A stretch of DNA of 16,879 bases from Flavobacteriales bacterium. GTDB taxonomy: Bacteria > Bacteroidota > Bacteroidia > Flavobacteriales > BACL11. Location: contig JABGXK010000155.1 in NCBI GenBank assembly GCA_018675825.1, forward strand, positions 1 to 16,879, read 5' to 3'. Each line of letters starts with the position of its first letter. Position 1 is the first letter of the stretch. A model generated the notes under the pieces. The model was not told the DNA's origin and made no database searches. It was given only the letters and a program-made list of their open reading frames with translations. A program made the position numbers and the translations under genes. This document shows, piece after piece, positions 1 to 5,582 of this stretch.

Positions 1-578
1 ACTCTTCTAGAGATGTTCAAATAGCTTTTGCAAACGAACTCTCTTTAATATGCGACAAAGCAGATATTAATGTATGGGAGTTAATTAATCTTGCAAATAA
101 ACATCCAAGAGTTAATATTCTACAGCCTGGATGTGGAGTTGGCGGTCACTGTATAGCAGTAGATCCTTATTTTATTGTTTCAGATTTCCCACATGAATCA
201 AAGATGATTGCTACTGCTAGAAAAGTAAATAATTTAAAACCTGAATGGTGTATTGAAAAAATTAAAAATGCTCAATTAGAATTTGAGTTAAAAAATAAAA
301 TTAAGCCCAAAACTGCTGTTCTAGGCTTAGCATTCAAGCCAAATATTGATGATTTAAGAGAGTCCCCTGCCTTATATGTTGCTAAAGAAATTTATAAAAG
401 CTCTCAAAAATGCATGATTGTTGAGCCTAATAATTCTGTCCATGATTTTTTTGATTTAACAAATTTAAAGCAGGCGGTTACGTTATGTGATATAATAGTT
501 ATTCTTGTTAAGCATGATGAGTTTAAATCTTTAGTATTTAATGAAAATCAGCTTCTTATTGATTTTTGTGGCGTTTAA
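1..578 (+). CDS. wecC: UDP-N-acetyl-D-mannosamine dehydrogenase, C-terminal part
   Basis: This gene enters from the left edge; the first full codon is at position 3 and 191 residues are visible. The enzyme oxidises UDP-ManNAc twice with NAD+ to give UDP-ManNAcA, a cytoplasmic precursor of acidic surface glycans. The visible part begins inside the central dehydrogenase domain. It carries the active-site signature GCGVGGHCIAVDP, in which the Cys of GGHC (codon 150-152) is the expected catalytic thiol. The C-terminal UDP-binding domain follows, with the typical stretch LGLAFKPNIDDLRESPA and the ending VKHDEF...DFCGV. The GGHCIAVDP form favours the WecC/WbpA branch over UDP-glucose dehydrogenases. 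The C-terminus looks complete. The partner 2-epimerase (wecB) would be expected upstream, outside the window. The exact hexosamine (ManNAc or GlcNAc) is inferred from the motif. Confidence 0.9.
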   Translation, partial: SSRDVQIAFANELSLICDKADINVWELINLANKHPRVNILQPGCGVGGHCIAVDPYFIVSDFPHESKMIATARKVNNLKPEWCIEKIKNAQLEFELKNKIKPKTAVLGLAFKPNIDDLRESPALYVAKEIYKSSQKCMIVEPNNSVHDFFDLTNLKQAVTLCDIIVILVKHDEFKSLVFNENQLLIDFCGV

Positions 579-658
579 GTTGTTAACATATTTTTATAAT
601 AATTTTTTCTAATCTAAGTATAATTATGCAACATAAATCACATATTTATGACAATATT

Positions 659-1657
659 ATGAAAAAGAAGATTTTAGTTACTGGAGGGGCTGGGTATATT
701 GGTTCACATACTGTAGTTGAGTTGTTCCTTTCTGGCTATCAACCTATAATAGTTGATAATATGTGTAACACATCAGAAAGAAATATAATCGGAATTAATA
801 ATCTTCTAAAAACAACCATCCCATTTCATAATATAGACTGTACTGATTTAGATCAGATGAATATTTTCTTTGAAAACCATAAAGATATACATGCTGTTAT
901 TCATTTTGCCGCTTATAAATCTGTTGGAGAATCTATTGAAAATCCAGAAAAATATTATAAAAATAATATTGGTTCCACTGAAGTATTATTAAAATGTTTA
1001 GAAAAAAATAAACTTAAAAATTTAATTTTTTCATCATCATGTACTGTGTATGGAATGCCTGATAAACTTCCAGTTAATGAAGATTCTCCGTTTAAAAGAG
1101 CAGAATCTCCATATGGAGAGACAAAGCAGAAGTGTGAAGATTTAATAAGAGAAAATACTTGTAATAGTGTGTCTTTAAGATATTTTAATCCTATTGGCTC
1201 TCATGATTCAGGCCTAATAGGGGATTGTTCTTCTGATAACGCAAGTAATTTAGTTCCAATAGTTGCTGAAGTTGCTTTTGGAATACGAGAAAGATTAATT
1301 GTTAATGGTAATGATTATGATACTCATGATGGAACTTGTATTAGAGATTATATTCATGTCCAAGATTTGGCGTTAGCTCATGTTAGAGCTTTAGATTATT
1401 TGCTAGAAAAAGAAGGTAAATATATTTTTAATGTTGGAACAGGTAATGGGTTAAGCGTTTTAGATATTGTAAATACTTTCGAACAAGTAAACAATTTAAA
1501 AGTTAATTATGTAATTGGCCCTAGAAGAGAAGGCGATATTGAAAAAATTTATTCTGAAGGGAGTCTTATAAAAAATATTCTTGGATGGGAAGCAATGAGA
1601 TCAACAAAGGATGCTTTAATTTCTGCTTGGAAATGGAAAAATTCTAAGATGTTATAA
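659..1657 (+). CDS. galE: UDP-glucose 4-epimerase
   Basis: The product interconverts UDP-glucose and UDP-galactose, and in some forms the N-acetylated pair, supplying Gal or GalNAc for the repeat unit. It is an extended short-chain dehydrogenase. The NAD-binding glycine motif GGAGYIG lies at residues 9-15, the catalytic Ser/Thr region SSSCTVYG at about 125-132, and the YxxxK pair is Tyr152 and Lys156 (SPYGETK). It also has the GalE-specific RYFNPIGSHDSG and the substrate-loop region CIRDYIHVQDLALAH. An in-frame ATG at 626 would add 11 residues. I prefer 659 because GalE proteins normally start within a few residues of the glycine motif; that gives 332 residues, close to the usual length of about 338. 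The gap after wecC is 80 bp, and a loose TTG...TAATTTTT promoter-like pair lies near 580-607. The stop is 2 bp before the next gene, so the two are probably cotranscribed. Confidence 0.93.
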   Translation: MKKKILVTGGAGYIGSHTVVELFLSGYQPIIVDNMCNTSERNIIGINNLLKTTIPFHNIDCTDLDQMNIFFENHKDIHAVIHFAAYKSVGESIENPEKYYKNNIGSTEVLLKCLEKNKLKNLIFSSSCTVYGMPDKLPVNEDSPFKRAESPYGETKQKCEDLIRENTCNSVSLRYFNPIGSHDSGLIGDCSSDNASNLVPIVAEVAFGIRERLIVNGNDYDTHDGTCIRDYIHVQDLALAHVRALDYLLEKEGKYIFNVGTGNGLSVLDIVNTFEQVNNLKVNYVIGPRREGDIEKIYSEGSLIKNILGWEAMRSTKDALISAWKWKNSKML

Positions 1658-1659
1658 CT

Positions 1660-2130
1660 ATGAAACAAAATAATAATAATGATTGGTTTGTTTTATATAC
1701 TAAAGCAAGACAAGAACTAAAAGTTTTAGAACGTTTAACTCAATTAGGTATTGTGGCATATACTCCCACTAAAATTGAGGTTCGAAAATGGTCTGATCGA
1801 AAAAATAAAATTCAAACTTGTTTGTTACCCTCTATGGTATTAGTATGTTTGCATGAGTCGGAAATGAATCAGGTATTTGAAGTTCCGGGAGTTAGGAGAT
1901 ATTTGTTTGTTCATGGTGAGCGAGCTAGAGTAAAAAATGATGAGGTACTAGCAATGAAACACTATATAGAAAACACTTATCAGTTGTTAGATAAAAAAGA
2001 ATATTTAGTAGGGAGTAAGATAAAAATACCTTTACTAGATCAAGAAGCGGAGGTAATTTCTGTTAAAGGAAAGCGTTGTATAGCCCAATTAGAATTACTG
2101 GTAGCTGTTGTATCATTTCAATTGAACTAA
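1660..2130 (+). CDS. UpxY/RfaH-like transcription antitermination factor (NusG paralogue)
   Basis: This is a specialised NusG paralogue of 156 residues, expected to bind RNA polymerase and help it through long polysaccharide operons. The NusG N-terminal domain runs from about residue 8 to 100: WFVLYTKARQELKVLERL, the Bacteroidetes-typical RKWSDRK at 42-48, the LLPSMVLV strand at 55-62, and VPGVRRYLF at 75-83. A short C-terminal KOW-like beta domain follows (about 115-156), with a degenerate core VGSKIKIPLL and the ending VAVVSFQLN. Genes of this type are usually first in Bacteroides capsule operons; here it sits third or later, just before the gmd block. It starts 2 bp after galE. Its stop codon lies in the loop of a predicted hairpin (2117-2139), and a promoter-like box and ops-like element follow. 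I infer that it may act on its own downstream region. Confidence 0.85.
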   Translation: MKQNNNNDWFVLYTKARQELKVLERLTQLGIVAYTPTKIEVRKWSDRKNKIQTCLLPSMVLVCLHESEMNQVFEVPGVRRYLFVHGERARVKNDEVLAMKHYIENTYQLLDKKEYLVGSKIKIPLLDQEAEVISVKGKRCIAQLELLVAVVSFQLN

Positions 2131-2147
2131 TCAATTGAATTTTTTTT
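2117..2147 (+). terminator. Probable intrinsic terminator overlapping the antiterminator stop codon
   Basis: Two copies of the self-complementary octamer TCAATTGA (2118-2125 and 2131-2138) flank a five-base loop that contains the stop codon. One extra T-A pair (2117 with 2139) makes a 9-bp stem, and eight T residues follow at 2140-2147. The shape is that of a Rho-independent terminator, but the stem has only two G-C pairs and may be leaky. Because each octamer is a palindrome, the pair could also be a repeated protein-binding site. Confidence 0.45.
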
Positions 2148-2176
2148 ATTAGTAAAAATTATTACTGTGGGTAGTA

Positions 2177-2209
2177 TTAGCGAAGCTGTGAAAAAAAAGA
2201 ATATTTTTG
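2177..2209 (+). promoter_or_regulatory. Candidate Bacteroidetes promoter before the gmd block
   Basis: TATTTTTG at 2202-2209 matches the Bacteroidetes -7 consensus TAnnTTTG exactly. The -33 position holds only TTAG (2177-2180), a weak match to TTTG. Initiation near 2215 would leave a leader of about 58 nt before the gmd ATG. The -7 motif arises by chance roughly once per 1.5-2 kb in DNA this AT-rich, so support comes mainly from its position after a terminator and before a new gene block. Confidence 0.3.
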
Positions 2210-2244
2210 CTCTAAAAAATAGAACAAAAAAGAAACCAAACTAA

Positions 2245-2256
2245 GGCGGTAAACTA
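2245..2256 (+). promoter_or_regulatory. ops-like GC-rich element in the gmd leader
   Basis: GGCGGTAAACTA lies 18-29 nt upstream of the gmd ATG. Its first seven bases equal the start of the enterobacterial ops element (GGCGGTAG...), where RNA polymerase pauses and RfaH is recruited. It stands out as a G/C cluster within a very A-rich stretch and follows directly on a gene for an RfaH/UpxY-type factor. Bacteroidetes UpxY targets are not known to use the ops sequence, so this is an inference from sequence and position only. Confidence 0.22.
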
Positions 2257-2273
2257 CTAATTAAAAAATAACA

Positions 2274-3314
2274 ATGCAAAAGAAAAAGAAAGCGCTTATT
2301 ACAGGTATAACAGGCCAAGATGGATCTTATTTAGCTGAATTATTATTAGAAAAAGGGTATGAGGTTCATCGAATTATTAGAAGATCTTCTGTATTCACTA
2401 CTAAGAGAATTAATCATATTACTGAAGGAGAAAATTTTTTTCTACACCACGGAGATTTAGCTGATTCAAGTAACTTGGGTCGATTAATTAGAACTATTAA
2501 TCCAGATGAAATATATAATTTAGCAGCTCAATCTCATGTAGGAGTTTCATTTGAGGTTCCTGAATATACAGCGGATGTTAGTGGTATTGGTGCAATACGT
2601 TTGTTAGATGCTATCATGTCGTTCAATCCAAAAATAAAATTTTATCAAGCTTCTACTTCCGAACTATATGGGAAAGTCAGAGAAGTTCCTCAAAATGAGG
2701 AAACTCCATTTTATCCACGCTCGCCCTATGCTGTTGCAAAAATGTATGCTTATTGGATAACAAAAAATTATAGAGAGGCATATAACTTATTTGCAGTTAA
2801 CGGAATCCTTTTTAATCATGAATCTCCGCGAAGAGGAGAAACATTTGTAACCAAAAAAATAACACAAGCAGTAGCTCAAATAAAAAAAGGACAAAAAGAA
2901 ATAATTTCCCTTGGGAATCTTAATTCAAAGCGGGATTGGGGATACGCAAAAGAGTATGTAGAAATGATGTGGCTTATGTTACAGCAAGAAAAACCAAATG
3001 ATTTTGTAGCCGCAACAAATAAAACATATACAATAAAATATTTTGTTGAACTTGCTTTTAGTGAAATTGGCGTTGAGATTGAATGGAGGGGTGAACACTC
3101 AGATGAAAAAGGTTATGATAAATCAACAGGAAAACTAAGGGTAGAAGTAAATCCAAAATACTTTAGACCGACAGAAGTTGATCTATTAATAGGTGACGCA
3201 ACAAAGGCTAAGCAAATATTAGGTTGGGAATCAAAAACATCCATAGAGGAATTAGTTCACAAAATGGTTCAATACGACCTAAATAATGATGATTACGGAG
3301 GAATAGAAAATTAA
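2274..3314 (+). CDS. gmd: GDP-mannose 4,6-dehydratase family protein
   Basis: The product is expected to convert GDP-D-mannose to GDP-4-keto-6-deoxy-D-mannose, the entry to GDP-linked 6-deoxy sugars. It is 346 residues long, near the family norm, and very similar to known Gmd proteins throughout. The NADP-binding motif GITGQDGSYL spans residues 11-20 and RRSS is at 36-39. The catalytic Thr128 and Glu130 lie in STSELYG, with Tyr152 and Lys156 in YAVAK. The family block NHESPRRGETFVTKKIT and the late YFRPTEVD also match. The start has no Shine-Dalgarno sequence but an A-rich upstream tract. It heads the five-gene block to 5508, with an 18-bp gap to the next gene. No fcl (GDP-fucose synthase), rmd or full-length perosamine synthase accompanies it. 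A GDP-manno-heptose 4,6-dehydratase, a close relative, is a possible alternative given the cupin epimerase that follows. Confidence 0.9.
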   Translation: MQKKKKALITGITGQDGSYLAELLLEKGYEVHRIIRRSSVFTTKRINHITEGENFFLHHGDLADSSNLGRLIRTINPDEIYNLAAQSHVGVSFEVPEYTADVSGIGAIRLLDAIMSFNPKIKFYQASTSELYGKVREVPQNEETPFYPRSPYAVAKMYAYWITKNYREAYNLFAVNGILFNHESPRRGETFVTKKITQAVAQIKKGQKEIISLGNLNSKRDWGYAKEYVEMMWLMLQQEKPNDFVAATNKTYTIKYFVELAFSEIGVEIEWRGEHSDEKGYDKSTGKLRVEVNPKYFRPTEVDLLIGDATKAKQILGWESKTSIEELVHKMVQYDLNNDDYGGIEN

Positions 3315-3332
3315 CCACTTTATAGCATAAAT

Positions 3333-3863
3333 ATGAGTAATATAAATCATTTTAAGTTTGAGAAATCAAAAAAAATAGATGGTGTTTATGTATTTACACC
3401 TTCCTTTGGTAAAGATAATAGAGGAATAATCTATACCTCCTTCTACGAAGATAATTTTAACGAATTTTTACCTAAAAATTTAAAATTTAAACATGATAAG
3501 TTTTCAAGTTCTAAGAAAAGTGTTTTAAGAGGTATACATGGAGATGTTAAGTCTTGGAAATTAATAACCTGTGTATATGGTGAAATTTATCAAGTTGTGG
3601 TAGATTGTAGGGAAGATTCCCCAACGTACAAACAATGGGAAGCATTTACAATTAACAGCAATTCACCACAAATGATATTGCTGCCTCCAAAAATGGGGAA
3701 TTCTTTTTTTGTGAATAGTGAAACGGCTATTTATCATTATAAATTAGCCTATGAAGGAGAATACCTTGACGCTGAAGATCAATTTTCACTTAAATGGAAT
3801 GATTCTTCCTTAGGAATAGAATGGCCAATAGAACATCCAATTTTATCGAATAGAGACAAATAA
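3333..3863 (+). CDS. RmlC-type cupin sugar epimerase (C3 or C3/C5)
   Basis: This 176-residue cupin belongs to the dTDP-4-dehydrorhamnose 3,5-epimerase family, which epimerises 4-keto-6-deoxy nucleotide sugars. VLRGIH at 64-69 holds the substrate-binding Arg66 and the catalytic base His69. Lys76 fits the enolate-stabilising lysine, Asp91 lies in VVVDCRED, Tyr136 fits the general acid, and Asp157 in KWNDSSLGIEWP fits the Asp of the His-Asp dyad. The usual active-site His of GFAHGF is replaced by Asn123 (KMGNSF). No dTDP-glucose pathway genes (rmlA, rmlB, rmlD) are present, and the gene lies 18 bp after gmd. The likely substrate is therefore the GDP-4-keto product of the Gmd-like enzyme. RmlC-like epimerases acting on GDP-4-keto-heptoses are known from Campylobacter jejuni capsule synthesis. 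The true stereochemical outcome cannot be read from the sequence. Confidence 0.8.
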   Translation: MSNINHFKFEKSKKIDGVYVFTPSFGKDNRGIIYTSFYEDNFNEFLPKNLKFKHDKFSSSKKSVLRGIHGDVKSWKLITCVYGEIYQVVVDCREDSPTYKQWEAFTINSNSPQMILLPPKMGNSFFVNSETAIYHYKLAYEGEYLDAEDQFSLKWNDSSLGIEWPIEHPILSNRDK

Positions 3864-3875
3864 AAAACAAAAAAC

Positions 3876-4280
3876 ATGAGAAAAATAAATGATTCAAAAG
3901 GGAATTTACTGTGTATCGTCTACAAAGACGAAGATTGGGTAGAGGGATTAAACTTTATTACTGATAACAGTCTATCTATTCAAGTTGGTAGTTGGTGGTA
4001 TCAAAACGGAAAAAAATTAGCAAAACATAAACATAATATTGTTTCAAGAGAAGCAAATATTACCCAAGAGATGGTTTATGTTAAATCAGGGTCTATGCTT
4101 GCTACTATATTTGATCAGGAAATGAATTTTATTGAAGAAGTAATTTTAAAAGAGGGCGACATGGCTATTATGGCATATGGAGGTCATGGATACAAGATTT
4201 TGGAAGATAATACTAAAATCATAGAAGCTAAAAATGGACCATTTGTTAGTGTAGAAATTGATAAAGTAAAATATGAATAA
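3876..4280 (+). CDS. Small single-domain cupin of unknown function in the sugar block
   Basis: This 134-residue protein has a complete cupin metal site. HxH is His51 and His53, Glu65 sits seven residues before Gly72 as in cupin motif 1 (QEMVYVKSGS), and His104 lies in motif 2 (EGDMAIMAYGGHGYK). The three His and one Glu suggest a bound divalent metal. Small cupins of this sort are common in surface-glycan loci, and some are sugar isomerases or epimerases, but the motifs resemble neither RmlC nor the FdtA/QdtA ketoisomerases closely. It lies 12 bp after the RmlC-type gene and is almost certainly in the same transcript. A step on a nucleotide sugar is a reasonable inference; a specific reaction is not. 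It is intact, with no sign of decay. Confidence 0.7.
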   Translation: MRKINDSKGNLLCIVYKDEDWVEGLNFITDNSLSIQVGSWWYQNGKKLAKHKHNIVSREANITQEMVYVKSGSMLATIFDQEMNFIEEVILKEGDMAIMAYGGHGYKILEDNTKIIEAKNGPFVSVEIDKVKYE

Positions 4281-4309
4281 AATTCTCATAAATATAAAAT
4301 CTAAATAAA

Positions 4310-4861
4310 ATGAAATTAAATTTAGGATGTTGGCATAGAAATATTCCAGGCTTTATTAATATTGATTTATGTGATTTTCCGCATATTGACTATAAATCAA
4401 GTATTGATGACCTAAGTATGTTTAACGATGATACTGTAGACCTTATATACAGTAGTCATAGTTTCGAGTATTTTGATAGACAAAAAGCAATATCTGTTCT
4501 AAAAGAGTGGAGAAGAGTTTTGAAACCTGGTGGAACTTTACGTTTAGCAGTTCCTGATTTTGACAAACTAATACAAATTTTTCAGAAAACTGAAAAATTG
4601 GAAAATATACTAGGCCCCCTATTTGGCCGTATGGAAATTAATACTCCGGAGGGTCTCAAAATGTTATATCATAAAACTACTTATTCGTTTAATTCGTTGA
4701 AAAATGTTTTAGAAGAAAATGGATTCACAAGTGTTCACAGATATAATTGGAAAGATACTATTCATAATGATTTTGATGACCATTCCCAAGCATATTTTCC
4801 ACATATGGACAAGAAAAACGGTGTTTTATTGAGTTTAAATATAGAAACTATAAAGTGCTAA
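4310..4861 (+). CDS. Small SAM-dependent methyltransferase (class I)
   Basis: This 183-residue Rossmann-fold methyltransferase resembles the type 11 enzymes of glycan loci. Motif I is LNLGCW at 3-8, followed by the short loop PGFINIDL with acidic Asp19 for the SAM ribose. Motif II/III is DLIYSSHSFEYF, and the strand EWRRVLKPGGTLRLAVPDF is the classic post-II motif. The C-terminal region, with DDHSQAYFPHMDK, is probably an acceptor-binding cap. The last glycine of the usual GCG in motif I is Trp, while the rest of the SAM site is intact. It probably methylates a nucleotide sugar or nascent glycan in the cytoplasm. It sits 29 bp after the small cupin gene and 44 bp before the short PLP protein. 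The acceptor (O or N) is unknown. Confidence 0.78.
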   Translation: MKLNLGCWHRNIPGFINIDLCDFPHIDYKSSIDDLSMFNDDTVDLIYSSHSFEYFDRQKAISVLKEWRRVLKPGGTLRLAVPDFDKLIQIFQKTEKLENILGPLFGRMEINTPEGLKMLYHKTTYSFNSLKNVLEENGFTSVHRYNWKDTIHNDFDDHSQAYFPHMDKKNGVLLSLNIETIKC

Positions 4862-4905
4862 AAAAACTTTTAAATATTAACTAATTAACTTTAAAAAATA
4901 ACATT

Positions 4906-5508
4906 ATGAGTTTTAAAGCAGTAACTGAATTAGAAAATAAACTTGCTGAATTTTTTGGATCTCCGTATGCAGTTGCCTTAGATGCATGTACGCACGGTAT
5001 TGAATTATGTATTAGATATCAAAATATAAGTACAATTACTATTCCTAAAAGAACATATATATCTGTACCTTTTCTTGCTAATAAATTAAATATTAATTTG
5101 AAGTGGAAAGATGAAAATTGGAAAGATTTTTATAAAGTTAACGACCACGGTAAATCAATTTATGATGCAGCAGTTTTGTGGAAAAAAAATAGTTACATTC
5201 CTGGATCTTTTATGTGTTTAAGTTTTCAATTTCAAAAGCATTTATCATTAGGAAGAGGTGGTGTTATACTTTGTGATAATGAACAAGATGCAATTGCACT
5301 AAAGAAAATGACATATGATGGAAGAATTCCAGATATACCCTGGAGAGATCAAAATATTGAAACATTTGGTTTTCATTATTATATGACACCAGAAACTGCT
5401 CAGTTAGGATTAGACAAATTTGATGAAGCAACAAAAAGAATTCCTAAACAATGGATAATTACGGACTGGCCAGATTTAACAAAGATGTCTGTGTTCAATC
5501 ATAAATAA
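4906..5508 (+). CDS. Short DegT/DnrJ/EryC1/StrS-type PLP protein
   Basis: The 200 residues align with the large PLP-binding domain of sugar aminotransferases, which are normally about 370-390 residues. ELENKLAEFFGSPYAVALDACTHGIEL-type sequence (8-34) matches the N-terminal cofactor-phosphate region, seen here in ALDACTHG at 24-31. Asp87 in IYDAA matches the Asp that holds the PLP ring nitrogen. Lys111 in FQFQKHLSLGRGG matches the Schiff-base lysine. FHYYMTPETAQLGLDKFDEA at 156-175 matches the family's NYRM...AA.GL.QL block. About 40-60 residues between the early strands and Asp87 are missing, as is the whole C-terminal small domain of about 130-170 residues. The frame is open and clean, and no C-terminal remnant follows in the 74-bp gap, so it looks like a compact family variant and not a recent frameshift. 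Whether it transaminates, dehydrates or is non-catalytic is open. Confidence 0.72.
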   Translation: MSFKAVTELENKLAEFFGSPYAVALDACTHGIELCIRYQNISTITIPKRTYISVPFLANKLNINLKWKDENWKDFYKVNDHGKSIYDAAVLWKKNSYIPGSFMCLSFQFQKHLSLGRGGVILCDNEQDAIALKKMTYDGRIPDIPWRDQNIETFGFHYYMTPETAQLGLDKFDEATKRIPKQWIITDWPDLTKMSVFNHK

Positions 5509-5582
5509 AAAGTAAATGAACATATCTCAAATACAGTTATTGAGTTTTATTGTTAATTTGTTAAATTTAAAAAATTATATAA

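Noticed and set aside
580..607. Promoter before galE (TTG, 17 bp, TAATTTTT)
   Set aside because: The -7 box lacks the final G of TAnnTTTG and the spacing is short; mentioned under galE but not called.
626..658. Longer galE start adding 11 residues
   Set aside because: GalE proteins normally begin within a few residues of the glycine-rich motif, which fits the ATG at 659; the extension has no conserved feature.
5526..5550. Possible terminator between the short DegT gene and wzx (CTCAA/TTGAG stem with TTTTATTGTT)
   Set aside because: The stem has only 5 bp with a 9-nt loop and the T-run is broken; too weak to call.
4906..5582. Frameshift or premature stop as the cause of the short DegT protein
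   Set aside because: The 74 bp after the stop contain no remnant of the C-terminal domain in any frame, and an internal segment is missing as well, so a simple frameshift does not explain the length.
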